Origin: Cryobacterium sp. PAMC25264 | GTDB lineage: Bacteria > Actinomycetota > Actinomycetes > Actinomycetales > Microbacteriaceae | Direction: 5' to 3' | Length of the DNA stretch: 64,000 nucleotides | Assembly: GCF_019443325.1 (NCBI RefSeq) | Contig: NZ_CP080383.1 | Span: forward strand, 1,488,001 to 1,552,000 | Part shown: positions 36,201 through 44,039 of the stretch, piece after piece | How the letters are laid out: each line of letters starts with the position of its first letter | Numbering within the stretch: the first letter of the stretch is position 1 | Program-made: the position numbers and the translations under genes | Notes under the pieces: generated by a model | Told to the model about the DNA's origin: nothing | Seen by the model: the letters and a program-made list of their open reading frames with translations, nothing else | Database searches by the model: none

Positions 36201-38157
36201 TGAGGTCGAGTTGTTCGATCTTGGCTTCGAAGCGTTCGTCGTGGGCGCGCAGGGCGCGCAGCACATCCCAGACGACTTTGTACTTAGTGTTGTCGTTCAG
36301 TGCCTGCTCGGGGGTTTTGTCGGCCGACACGGCGATGGGAAGGATGATGTACCCGTAGTCCTTGCCGTCGACCTTGCGCATGACGCGGCCGACGCTCTGG
36401 ACGACATCGACTTGGCTGTCGCGGGAGTTGAGAAAGATGACGGCGTCTAGCGCGGGAACGTCCACGCCTTCGCTCAGGCAGCGTGCGTTGGTGAGGATGC
36501 GGCAAACGTTGTCTTCGGGATCGGTTTCTGCTTTGAGCCAGTCGAGCATTTCGTTGCGGATCATGACGTTCATGGTGCCGTCGACGTGCTGGGCTTCCAG
36601 CCGCAGCCGCGGGGTGCCGGCGATCTCGTGGTTGTTGTTCTGTTCGGCTTCAGAGGGGAAGGCTACGCCGTGCGGAATGGTCAGGTGGCCGTCGTAGCCG
36701 TTGAGCATGGACCTGACTTTTTGGCTGTCCTTGATGGAACGGGAGAACGCGACGGCCCGGCGCAGAGGCGCCCGGTCTGCGGCATCGGGGCCGAGTCCTT
36801 TGACACCGCGCTTGGCCAGGCCGTTGTAGATGCCCACGATCCGGGCCGCGTCCGGGATGTTGAGTTCGCCGTCAGCGGCGAAGGACTCCTGGAACCCGGC
36901 ACCGATGGTTTCTTCGTCGACGGCGAGCACCAGCACCCGGTAGTCGGAGAGGAGGTCTCGCTCGACGGCCTCGCCGAAGCCCAACCGGTGGAACGTCGCC
37001 CCGAAAGCGGCCTCGTCGTCCATGCTCACCAGGACGGCGTTCTTCTCTGATGCTTTGGAGCGGACGGCCTCACCGTAGATCTTCGGTGTCGCGGTCATGT
37101 AGAGGCGCTTTTTGGTTTTGATCGCGTTGTCGTCGTGCACACGGAGGAATACGGATTCTTTGCCCGCGGCCAGCGTGAAGCCGGCCGTTCGGTGTGCCTC
37201 GTCGCAGACGACGAGGTCGAACTCGCCCAGACCAGCAGCTTGCGCTTTGGCAACCACATCAATCGACTGATAGGTAGAGAAGTACACGGTGAGCCCGTCG
37301 AGGGTCTCCGCCTTCGCGACCTCGCCGAGGAGCTGCTCTGTGCTGGTTGTCGCCGGGTAAGCCAGATCCGAGACGGAATAGTCCTCGGCATACTTACCAA
37401 CTTTGGAGTCGGAGCAGATCGCGAACGCGCGCAACGGCATCTGTCGTTCCGCAGCCCACTCCTTCAACGTCTGGGAGAGCAACGCGATCGAGGGAACCAG
37501 GAAGAGCACGGAACCGCCGGGGCCGGCGATTGCTTCCGCTGCTCGAAGGCTTGTGAAGGTCTTGCCGGTGCCGCAGGCCATGATCAGCTTGCCGCGGGGA
37601 GAGTCCTTGAACCCCTTAATCACGTCGGCGACGGCCTGCTCCTGGTGTGGGCGTAGGTGCTTCGATGTTGGCGGGGCCAGGTCGTCTGGTTTGGCGAGGG
37701 AGTATTTTGACCAGTCGACGTCGGATTGGGCGAGCTCGTCCACGCCGATCCGGGCTGTGGCGACGTGCTGGCCGACTAGAGCATCTTCAGCATGCTTGGA
37801 CCACTTGTCCGTCGTTGAAATGACCAGCCGGCTGGTGAAAGGGTACTTTCCGGAGGCTGTGAAGAACGAGTCGATGTCGCCCTTGTCGATGGAGTGTGTG
37901 GGCGCATAGAACTTGCACTGGATCGCGCACACTCCGTCGCCGTAGCGTTCCTTGGCGACGAGGTCGATGCCGGTGTCGGGCTTGCCGTTGCGGCCAGGCC
38001 AGTCCTGCCACAGCCACACGTCCTCAAACCGTGCCGTCCACACCGGATCCGTCGTCAGGTAGGCCCGTGCAAGACGCTCAAGCAGAAGCCCCTTCTCGCG
38101 TGTATCGCGCGCCATCAGCGCGTATTCGTCAAGAAGATCGTGAATTGTCGTCATCAT
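33277..38157 (-). CDS. Single-chain type ISP restriction-modification enzyme
   Basis: The 1626-residue protein has, in order: an Mrr-like PD-(D/E)xK nuclease (DTGIDLVAKERYGDG then AIQCKFY, about residues 60-85), a superfamily 2 helicase with MACGTGKTFTSLRAAEAI (Walker A, about 195), VVCDEAHRTAG (about 320) and QSVGRVMRKVDG, a coupler region, an N6-adenine methyltransferase with motif I VLDPFTGTGTFI (about 890) and NPPYS (about 1020), and a C-terminal target-recognition part. This is the layout of LlaGI/LlaBIII. I place the start at ATG 38157 because GGAG lies six bases upstream; an ATG at 38184 is also open. The enzyme is intact, with no frameshift. Confidence 0.93.
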   Translation of the reverse strand: MMTTIHDLLDEYALMARDTREKGLLLERLARAYLTTDPVWTARFEDVWLWQDWPGRNGKPDTGIDLVAKERYGDGVCAIQCKFYAPTHSIDKGDIDSFFTASGKYPFTSRLVISTTDKWSKHAEDALVGQHVATARIGVDELAQSDVDWSKYSLAKPDDLAPPTSKHLRPHQEQAVADVIKGFKDSPRGKLIMACGTGKTFTSLRAAEAIAGPGGSVLFLVPSIALLSQTLKEWAAERQMPLRAFAICSDSKVGKYAEDYSVSDLAYPATTSTEQLLGEVAKAETLDGLTVYFSTYQSIDVVAKAQAAGLGEFDLVVCDEAHRTAGFTLAAGKESVFLRVHDDNAIKTKKRLYMTATPKIYGEAVRSKASEKNAVLVSMDDEAAFGATFHRLGFGEAVERDLLSDYRVLVLAVDEETIGAGFQESFAADGELNIPDAARIVGIYNGLAKRGVKGLGPDAADRAPLRRAVAFSRSIKDSQKVRSMLNGYDGHLTIPHGVAFPSEAEQNNNHEIAGTPRLRLEAQHVDGTMNVMIRNEMLDWLKAETDPEDNVCRILTNARCLSEGVDVPALDAVIFLNSRDSQVDVVQSVGRVMRKVDGKDYGYIILPIAVSADKTPEQALNDNTKYKVVWDVLRALRAHDERFEAKIEQLDLNGRSDPQLQFIDSREPWNPDAEPGSETSKTPDSTAVAMDWSSIGADWREAMYAKIVEKVGERDYWENWARDISDIARRQRIRITSLVLGSHGHLRADFTEFVGGLQDNLNPSISEADAIEMLSQHLITGPVFDALFSDYFFSANNPVSQVMQRMVDALEGSNLQTETDELEPFYASVRRSVKGITDAAGKQTTIKRLYEKFFSGAFKDTHERLGIVYTPNEIVDFILRSADDVLRAEFGATLSDKGVHVLDPFTGTGTFIVRLLQSGLIKPADLVRKYRYELHASEIVLLAYYVAAVNIEETFHGLVQDTGGAHADSYGVEGYEPFPGIVLTDTFQSSEDDDRYDDHGIFGDNNDRVKAQNALDIRVIVGNPPYSAGQDSANDNNQNLKYPFLDARIAATYAAQSTAQNKNSLYDSYIRAIRWASDRVKDRGVVAFVSNGGYLDGNTADGLRKSLAEEFSSLYILNLRGNQRTSGEQSRREGGKVFGSGSRATVAISVFVKNPDSLEHGRLLYRDIGDYLTRDQKLALVTEYGSITGVPWGTLTPNTAGDWLNQRDDTFAGFTPIGDRDTPSAAVFSAYSRGLASARDAWVYNSSRTAVIENVDRMVEFYNEQVEASHAATDGAVSNDSTRIAWGGGLRQQAERGSRIELPLPPVVAVYRPFFKQHVVFDSRLNERRYQLPKMFPTAEQPNVGFYYVGMGSAVPFSVLMIDSIPDLHVTGAGSGGQYFARYTYEPRAGESELDIFGDAEPFTRLDNITDEVHAEYQELYGAHIGMDVTKDDVFYFVYGLLHSPDYRTTYAADLKKMLPRIPKLAEPSDFWDFAKAGAKLADLHLRYEEAALYPLDIERDPDASKRVEKMRFGGKAGAWDKSTIRYSDGITVRGVPDEAHEYMLGSRSAIEWIIERYRVKTDKDSGIVNDPNDWATEHDDPDYILDLLGRIVTVSVETVAIVKALPSLRVRDELLSATGAPHSAS

Positions 38158-38906
38158 CAACTGCTCCATATCGCGTTCGCGCACGCGAACCCCCGGAGGC
38201 CTTGCGGGCCTGCTCCCAGACTAGGACAGGGCATCACACACATACGCCAACTCCCCCACGAGTCCCGCGCGCAAGCCGGTTGGACGACGACAGAGAAGGA
38301 CCTGTGGGCATCTGCCGCATTAGTCCTGGAATTAGTCGAGCGCCTGGGTGCGCCGGCTCAAACGGCGGGAGACGGATCTCTTCTGGGCGGATTGCCGGAT
38401 CTGCCAGCCGACTACCGGTTCCATCTCGCACGATCTTGCCTCGCAGCAGCGATCACCGTTCTGAGGTCGCCCGCCCGCGTCAGCTCCGCGGAGGAACGAT
38501 GACCGAAGCGGTGGACGGCAACTCCCAACCAGAGTGCGTCACGAGCGCAGGTCGTTTTAGGGACGGGGCGTGCGGGCTGCGTCGTTCTCGCCCTCGGGGA
38601 ACAGACGATTCTCGATGGGCGAGCCCAGACGGTTGGCTCGCCCACGTCGGGTCGCCATCCCTTATGGTTGCGGGTCGTTCGCACCGTTCCCGGGTAAGTC
38701 TGCGCAATTAGTCCCCCACTTCTCCGTCTCGCTGGCCGTTTCGGCGTATCCGATGCGGTCGGGACACAACGAGTCACGCTGGCCGGCCCGCACTGGGGAC
38801 AGCGGCGTACTGCACTGCGTCAGTAGATTGATGGGTGCGCACTGGCGCATCCGCGAGCGGCTGAAAGGCCCCTTGCGGAATACACACTTGAGGAAAGCAG
38901 CATTAG
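38158..38906. other. Non-coding stretch with a gene remnant
   Basis: About 750 bases without an intact gene between the type ISP gene and the DUF2188-like gene. It contains a 140-bp remnant (38402-38541) of the antitoxin-like gene at 41919-42389. The remainder shows no recognisable gene. Confidence 0.45.
38402..38541 (-). pseudogene. 3' remnant of an antitoxin-like gene
   Basis: This segment is about 90 percent identical to 41909-42050. On the minus strand it encodes the C-terminal part DALWLGVAVHRF...LRTVIAAARQDRARWNR with a stop, matching the intact neighbour (DRARWDR). The N-terminal two-thirds are missing. It is a direct repeat of the intact copy, 3.5 kb apart. Confidence 0.75.
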
Positions 38907-39137
38907 ATGAACAAGAGAGTCGTGCAGCGCCGTGACGACGGGGACTGGGAAGTCCGAACTCCCGGCGCCGACCGTGCGAGCGCAATCGTGCCCACGCAAG
39001 CCGCAGGCATCAGCCGCGCGCGCGACATTCTCGCGGGTTCTGGAGGTGGCGAGCTTCAAGTCCGCGCTCTCGATGGCACGATTCGGCAGCAGGACACCAT
39101 CGCCCCTGGCAGCGATCCGCGTGGGTCCAAGGGCTAG
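38907..39137 (+). CDS. DUF2188-like small protein
   Basis: The 76-residue product begins MNKRVVQRRDDGDWEVRTPG and ends with LQVRALDGTIRQQDTI, which matches the pattern of short DUF2188 proteins (an N-terminal beta-hairpin with pxDGxWxV, a central helix, and a final VxxxDGxIxxxxxxG strand). Such proteins are small, common in many bacteria and of unknown function. GAGGAAAG lies about ten bases upstream of the ATG. Confidence 0.65.
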   Translation: MNKRVVQRRDDGDWEVRTPGADRASAIVPTQAAGISRARDILAGSGGGELQVRALDGTIRQQDTIAPGSDPRGSKG

Positions 39138-39285
39138 CCAGTCCAGTTTGGAGCCGCATTTCAGCCGGCGGTCTCGGCGCCGGAGTGACTATGCTGCGCT
39201 TGTCGTACGCCAACAATGATGAAGGCTTTACCCGTCTTCGACGGATTTGGGCTCGAGCGTCCTCGACAGCTTAGGAAGGTAACCC

Positions 39286-39732
39286 GTGAGAGACCTGTCC
39301 AGTTCTTGGCTGGAGCTAATCTGCCCCTTGTGCGGACAAGCGGTCGCGCTGGACAACACCGTCGTCGTTTCGCACTACAACGGGGAGATGTCGTGTCCGA
39401 GTTCAGGCGATCGCGCCCAGGTGCCCCAGTACGAAATCAGCACAGCGTACGAATGCCGCGACTGCGGGCGAATGACTAGAAGCAATCTCAAGACCGGCAT
39501 CGTGTACTCTCACAACCTGCCGGATTCCACTGAGGTGTGCATTTCATCCGCCTCATATCTCGGGAGGATCGGTCTTTCGCTCCAGTTGGTCTTACTCCCG
39601 GCGGAGCAGGACGAGCTTCCAACCCCGAAGCTCTCGACCTCGCGAGTTTCACACGCCCGCGAGTACCCCGTGTCATCCGGCGAGAGCGTCAGAACCGTTG
39701 GTGGCGGCCTCCCTGGACTGGGCAAGCGGTGA
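39286..39732 (+). CDS. Small cysteine-containing protein (possible zinc ribbon)
   Basis: Starts with GTG after AGGAAGG. The 148-residue product has CPLCGQ near residue 14 and ECRDCGRMTRS near residue 57, so two CxxC pairs could bind zinc. The remainder is Ser/Pro-rich and shows no domain. The family is unknown to me. It is flanked by non-coding DNA on both sides, so it could be a remnant. Confidence 0.45.
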   Translation: MRDLSSSWLELICPLCGQAVALDNTVVVSHYNGEMSCPSSGDRAQVPQYEISTAYECRDCGRMTRSNLKTGIVYSHNLPDSTEVCISSASYLGRIGLSLQLVLLPAEQDELPTPKLSTSRVSHAREYPVSSGESVRTVGGGLPGLGKR

Positions 39733-40056
39733 CCGGATCTGGTGACCGATAACGGCGCATATGCCAGGGGGCCACTTGTGCTGCTCACGTTGTCCGCCAC
39801 GGAGAGTAGGGTCCTGCCTACATCCGAATGGGTACAGCGAACCGCTGCGGGCCAGGCCGTTCCACCGCAGTACGCTGAGCACACATTCCTTGGGGGAAAT
39901 CAATGCGGAGTATCCGACCAGCGCTCATCACGGCTCGGGGCGTCACTGCCAGCAGCAATCACCGCCTGCAGCGCTCTCACCACGTTGTAGGACGAGTCGG
40001 TGCAGTGCATTGCGGCTCCTCGTACAGCGCTAATGCGTGACGTGGAGGCAGAGAGC
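39733..40056. other. Non-coding stretch of 324 bases
   Basis: No gene with a credible start or family match is seen here. GTGGAGG at 40042-40048 at its end is the ribosome binding site of the next gene. Confidence 0.35.
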
Positions 40057-41223
40057 ATGGACGTGCTGCTCGACGGTGGTAGGACGGCCATAGTCAAAGA
40101 CGTCTTCGCGAGCCTCTTGGGGAACTCGGTAGTGAATGGGCGTGTCCCGTTCCTTCGCGCGTTGGAGACATCAGAAATATCCTTCTCGGATCTGGTCGAG
40201 CTCGCCCGCAAGGCAGAGATTCCGTATCCGCTCTTCTTCGCGCCGCTGGAGCTTGTGCACGCGCAGCTTGGCGCGAAGACGGAGAAGCTCCTGCAGGGCG
40301 TGGCACCCGGGACCTTCACTGTGAGCTCTCGCACGAGTGTCGAGCTGCGGGACGTGGAGCTGATTGTGAAGGATCTCCTCCGCAAGCAAGCGCTGGTGAG
40401 AAAACATGACCCGAGTCTCGTCAAGAACCCGATCGCAGGCCTCCTCCGACGTGAGGGGCGCACTCCGAAAGAGGAGGCGAAGGCCCTACTTGATGCTCTT
40501 GGACTCGATTTGGCGGTGATCCGCGGCGCACGCACTAAGGCAATCGCTCTCGACTTGATCATCGAGCGACTCGAGTCGAATCAGGTCTTGGTCTCTCGCA
40601 GCGTTCGGGGCTTTATGCCGCAGTTGCTACAGGTGAAATTCAGCGGTATGACTGTCCGCGACTCGAAGGTGCCCTACATCTTTCTTGCAGGGGGCGATCA
40701 TGGCGACGATCAGGAACCCATCGGGCGTCAGATCTTCACCCTGGTCCTAATGGCAGTGCTCGTTGGACGCGGGATCTTCGCCCCGGTCACTTACGACGCA
40801 AGCAGCACCGCGCCGCAAGCGGGCAGGGAGTATGACATCGTCGGCGAGATCCTCATGCCGGCCGACGAGGTCAAGCTCGCACGCCTTAACACCCTTGAAG
40901 AAATCAAGGCGGCGGCGGACTCTTTCCAGGTGACTCCGAGCGCGATGGCCGTTCGAGCGATGCGACTCGGCCTGATGACCGCTGAAGTCACACGGGAAAA
41001 CCTAAGAGAGCTCGCGGCGGAGTACCGGAACCGTACAAAACCTCAGCCTCGCTCACCCAAGCCTGTCAACGCGATTCGGAAGTACAGCGGCCGGGAGCTC
41101 ACCTCTCGTCTACTCGCCGCTGTCGACGCGCGGAAGCTGACGGAGCGGGAGTTCTGCCGCGTCGTCTGCCTCAACCGGATCAAACCGAGCGAGCTGCACG
41201 AACTGAGAGCGGCGCTCCGGTGA
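40057..41223 (+). CDS. ImmA/IrrE-like protein lacking the HExxH metal site (antitoxin candidate)
   Basis: The 388-residue protein looks like the COG2856/ImmA-IrrE group: an N-terminal helical region with SFSDLVELARKAEI, a central part with DLAVIRG and a C-terminal helical part. In active members a HExxH motif follows a segment like GRQRFTLAHELGH; here that position reads GRQIFTLVLMAVLVGRGIF, so both His and the Glu are gone. It probably acts as a protein partner rather than a protease. GGAGG lies upstream of ATG 40057. The stop overlaps the next gene by four bases. Confidence 0.6.
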   Translation: MDVLLDGGRTAIVKDVFASLLGNSVVNGRVPFLRALETSEISFSDLVELARKAEIPYPLFFAPLELVHAQLGAKTEKLLQGVAPGTFTVSSRTSVELRDVELIVKDLLRKQALVRKHDPSLVKNPIAGLLRREGRTPKEEAKALLDALGLDLAVIRGARTKAIALDLIIERLESNQVLVSRSVRGFMPQLLQVKFSGMTVRDSKVPYIFLAGGDHGDDQEPIGRQIFTLVLMAVLVGRGIFAPVTYDASSTAPQAGREYDIVGEILMPADEVKLARLNTLEEIKAAADSFQVTPSAMAVRAMRLGLMTAEVTRENLRELAAEYRNRTKPQPRSPKPVNAIRKYSGRELTSRLLAAVDARKLTEREFCRVVCLNRIKPSELHELRAALR

Positions 41224-41666
41224 ACGACCGTATGTTCCTGATCGACAACAACGCTCTCTCCCACCTGACGCGAGCCCAGCGCGACAGCCAATTCTTCCTC
41301 CAATGTTGCAGAATCCCAACCGAGGTAATCCACGAAGCGAAGGGACACCCGGATTGGGAATCCTTCAAGGCATTCGAGTATCCGACCACGGGCAAAGTCC
41401 TCAGCGCACTTCGCGAGGTCATGGCCAGCGTGCCAACCGACGACAGGACGCTCGTAGACCTCTACGCCAACAAGGGCGGTGCTGACCCGGTGCTTGTCGC
41501 CTGTGCACTGGACGGTGAGCGCGACAACTTCGAGCACCTATTCGGGCCGTCCTGGACGATCGTCTCCAACGACAAAGCGGTCCGGGCCAAGGCAGAAGAA
41601 TTCGGCATCCAGGCGCTCACACGCGACCAGTTCGCCGACGAGACGAAGGACGCCTGGGGTGACTAA
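41220..41666 (+). CDS. PIN-domain-like protein (DUF4411 type), probable toxin
   Basis: The 148-residue protein has the PIN-fold pattern: MFLIDNNALSHL with an acidic residue in the first strand, DRTLVDLYANKGGADPVLVACA with the second and third acids, and WTIVSNDKAVRAKAEEFGI as the last strand/helix. DUF4411 PIN proteins are often paired with ImmA-like partners, as here. It starts with GTG that overlaps the partner's stop (GTGA at 41220-41223). The likely activity is RNA cleavage, held in check by the partner. Confidence 0.7.
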   Translation: MNDRMFLIDNNALSHLTRAQRDSQFFLQCCRIPTEVIHEAKGHPDWESFKAFEYPTTGKVLSALREVMASVPTDDRTLVDLYANKGGADPVLVACALDGERDNFEHLFGPSWTIVSNDKAVRAKAEEFGIQALTRDQFADETKDAWGD

Positions 41667-41918
41667 CTAGCTGACCATCCTGTGTTCTGGTGCGACGGCT
41701 CGTGACCGCCTTAGAAAAATCTTATAGCTGCCGGACCGGTCAGTGAGCAGGCTCATGCCTCCGGCTCGATCGCTAAACGGTCCGATCAGCGCCTCCCAGG
41801 ACACTGCACGATCCGGGTCCCGTGCCGTCGGCCTAGACGTCCTCACGAAAGGCGCCCGCCGCCACGGTCCTCACCGAAGGCGTGATCGGCTCCCGCGCCC
41901 ACCTCTCGTGCCAGCCGA
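41667..41918. other. Non-coding stretch between convergent operons
   Basis: No gene. The right end (from 41909) is the start of the 140-bp direct repeat shared with 38402-38541. AGAAAAATCTTATAG at about 41712 is AT-rich. Confidence 0.3.
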
Positions 41919-42389
41919 CTACCGGTCCCATCTCGCGCGATCTTGCCTCGCAGCAGCGATCACCGTTCTGAGGTCACCCTCCCGCATCAGCTCCGCGGCA
42001 GAACGATGATCGAAGCGGTGGACGGCCACTCCCAACCAAAGCGCGTCACCCCACGTATCGGTCCTGTCAGGATCTATCACGGCCAGGACCTCGGCCAGCC
42101 CTGTCAACGGCTCCATCTTGGGCCCGATCTGGAAACTTGGGTAGTCTTCACCCTCTTGGGTCCGGGTCCGAAGGACCCTGCCGCTGGCCACGAGTTCCTC
42201 GAGCTGCTCAGACGTCACTGCGAGCACACGCATAATTCCGGATCGATCGTGAAACGGACCGAGCAACGAATCCCACAGCTCCACCGCGCGTCTGTCCTCA
42301 GCGTTCAGGCCAGAGCTCGCCCGATTCAAACGATTGACCTCGCTCTGGTGATCCTTGCGGCGGGAATGAGCTCGGCACACGGCGTTCAC
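41919..42389 (-). CDS. ParS/Xre/MbcA antitoxin-like protein, second of a tandem pair
   Basis: The C-terminal half has the pattern seen in toxin-binding antitoxin domains (DUF2384 type): EDYPSFQIGPKMEPLTGLAEV, then ALWLGVAVHRFDHRSAAELM and a final VIAAARQDRARW. The N-terminal half has a short VTSEQLEELVASGRV. It overlaps the upstream relative by four bases (ATGA at 42386-42389), and its C-terminus has a remnant copy at 38402-38541. No RES-domain toxin, the usual partner, is next to it. Length 156 residues. Function is inferred from similarity only. Confidence 0.55.
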   Translation of the reverse strand: MNAVCRAHSRRKDHQSEVNRLNRASSGLNAEDRRAVELWDSLLGPFHDRSGIMRVLAVTSEQLEELVASGRVLRTRTQEGEDYPSFQIGPKMEPLTGLAEVLAVIDPDRTDTWGDALWLGVAVHRFDHRSAAELMREGDLRTVIAAARQDRARWDR

Positions 42390-42973
42390 CAGAGTGCTTC
42401 CATAGAGGACCGTGCGGAGGCGATGACCACGGATGGCTCGTGCCGGTGGTCCACCGGCCGGTCCTCTCGTTCGAAGGATGTTGACGGGCCGAGCATCCAG
42501 AGGGTCAGATCTCCACTGGGCCAGTCATTGGCACGGGCCAACTCGATGAGAGGCGCGACCAGGGGAAGGATCTCTCGCTTAGCTGGATCGAACTGGAATC
42601 CGGGATACCTGTAGGAGCCATGTCTACGTACGCCGATGAGCCTGCCAGCTATGCGTTGCTCTTCCACCCAGTTCGTGGCCGCGGGTTCGATACCCAGAAG
42701 TTTGGCTACCTCGCTGCTCGTGAGCAGTCCGAACTCACTTTCAACACGGCGCCACACTCTTTCGGTCGCCTGAATTGACCGCGACATTTGCGGCGAGGTA
42801 GCGCAGGACGGTGCCTTGCTGGCTGCTCGTCCGATGGCATCGCCGGACTCATCCTTCCAGTGCGCAGGCACGCCGTTCCCGGTCCCCTCATCGCCGTTGC
42901 CCTTGTTCATAGGCTGAGCTTGGCCTGGTCTTCCGGTGGCAGCTATCTCTCGCCGCAGAATGTATTCCTGCAC
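42386..42973 (-). CDS. ParS/Xre/MbcA antitoxin-like protein, first of a tandem pair
   Basis: A helix-turn-helix-like segment (GLLTSSEVAKLLGIEPAA) is followed by RIAGRLIGVRRHG, YRYPGFQFDPAKREILPLV and LTLWMLGPSTSF, the series seen in DUF2384-type antitoxins. The protein and its neighbour at 41919-42389 are paralogues. GTG at 42973 is nine bases after the stop of the helicase-associated gene; ATG at 42910 is an alternative. The three genes are arranged as one leftward operon. Confidence 0.55.
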   Translation of the reverse strand: MQEYILRREIAATGRPGQAQPMNKGNGDEGTGNGVPAHWKDESGDAIGRAASKAPSCATSPQMSRSIQATERVWRRVESEFGLLTSSEVAKLLGIEPAATNWVEEQRIAGRLIGVRRHGSYRYPGFQFDPAKREILPLVAPLIELARANDWPSGDLTLWMLGPSTSFEREDRPVDHRHEPSVVIASARSSMEALW

Positions 42974-42982
42974 GTGAGGGCA

Positions 42983-43591
42983 TCACTTGCCGTTTGAAGC
43001 ACCCCATGTCCAGAACGAAAGAGCGTTCAGGGCGACGACGCGGGCCGGTGCCAACCTGCCAGACCGGTATGCCAGACGTGTCTTGGCCGCCCACCGCGCC
43101 AATGCCCGTTCGGTCTCCATCTCGCTGCGCAACTTCGGAGCATCGCCGTGGGTCGCCGTGAAACGAGAGTACGCGTCGTAGTGGGCTTGCCAGGCGTCCT
43201 CCACCGGCTGGAACGTAAAGCCATCGATGCACTGCAGACGCTGCACCTGATAGGAGCAGAGCCGACCGGCAGCGAACGCTCGCCGCTGGGCCCGCACGCT
43301 ATTACAGCGCTGCTTCTCCTCGATCGAGATCGTCCCAGCCGGGAGACGACGATTCTCCCGCGGTAAACGCCCTTCACGCTCGACGAAGTCCTCGAGGGCC
43401 AAGACGCTGTGGATCCAACCCATCACGCCTCGCGGAGCGCGGGCTGGGATCTCCCCTGATTCACGCCAGGTGGGGTCAGCGGTGAAGAACGTCAAAGAGG
43501 TGACGTGATCCTGAGTGAGCCTGGAGGGGCGTTGACGTTGAAGCTGGCGGTACTCGACGTGGAGCTGTTCAAGAGGGCTGAGTTCAGACAT
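42983..43591 (-). CDS. Protein with two helicase-associated (HA) repeats
   Basis: Two helicase-associated domains are visible: one around ALEDFVEREGRLPRENRR...RRAFAAGRLCSYQVQRL and one around YDAYSRFTATHGDAPKLRSE...RLAYRSGRLAPARVVAL. Such repeats normally sit at the C-terminus of large helicases and bind DNA. Here they make up nearly the whole protein (202 residues), and no helicase is next to it. The ATG at 43591 has GGAAGG upstream. It is the first gene of the operon with the two antitoxin-like genes. Confidence 0.6.
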   Translation of the reverse strand: MSELSPLEQLHVEYRQLQRQRPSRLTQDHVTSLTFFTADPTWRESGEIPARAPRGVMGWIHSVLALEDFVEREGRLPRENRRLPAGTISIEEKQRCNSVRAQRRAFAAGRLCSYQVQRLQCIDGFTFQPVEDAWQAHYDAYSRFTATHGDAPKLRSEMETERALARWAAKTRLAYRSGRLAPARVVALNALSFWTWGASNGK

Positions 43592-44039
43592 TGTGACCTT
43601 CCCGACCCGCACAGCGTGCGAGGTCGGAGAGGTCATGCGCGGACAGCGGTGCGGTGTTTCGGCAGGTGTATTCCGGCACGGATTCGCCAGGCGTGTTCGC
43701 CCGGATAGCGTCCATACATCGACCGTCGTAGCGGTCGTCAATATGGACGGAGGCCGTCGTATGTCAGATCGACTCGTACCCTGCTGTGCTCGACCAGGCA
43801 TGCACACTGGGCTCGACCTCAGGGATAGGGGCACCTCGGTGCCCGGCAGCGGCAGCCGCGTCCCAGAAGTCGACTGCGGAAGCGCCTTGTCGTGACTACC
43901 CGCCGGTCGCCATTAGCGGATTCGCCCAACGACGACTCGCGGAACGACCTCTCCCCGCACAACACCCTCGCCGCCCCAGTTCGGCCCAGCACTGACCTAC
44001 GCGACTCAGTCGCTGTCCTCCGCGGGCCAGATTGGCATT
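43592..44039. promoter_or_regulatory. Divergent intergenic region of 448 bases
   Basis: It lies between the leftward HA operon and the rightward phosphoesterase. It contains a small hairpin GACCG TCGTAG CGGTC at about 43720 and GGCACC TC GGTGCC at about 43829. No gene is evident, although the phosphoesterase frame is open back to about 43917 without a standard start. Confidence 0.35.

Noticed and set aside
38412..38777. A 121-codon open frame on the minus strand with an antitoxin-like end
   Set aside because: Only the last 45 or so codons match the intact gene; the rest is unrelated, so I call it a remnant.
42386..42973. RES-domain toxin partner for the antitoxin-like proteins
   Set aside because: No protein with RES-type motifs is adjacent; the neighbours are HA repeats and non-coding DNA.
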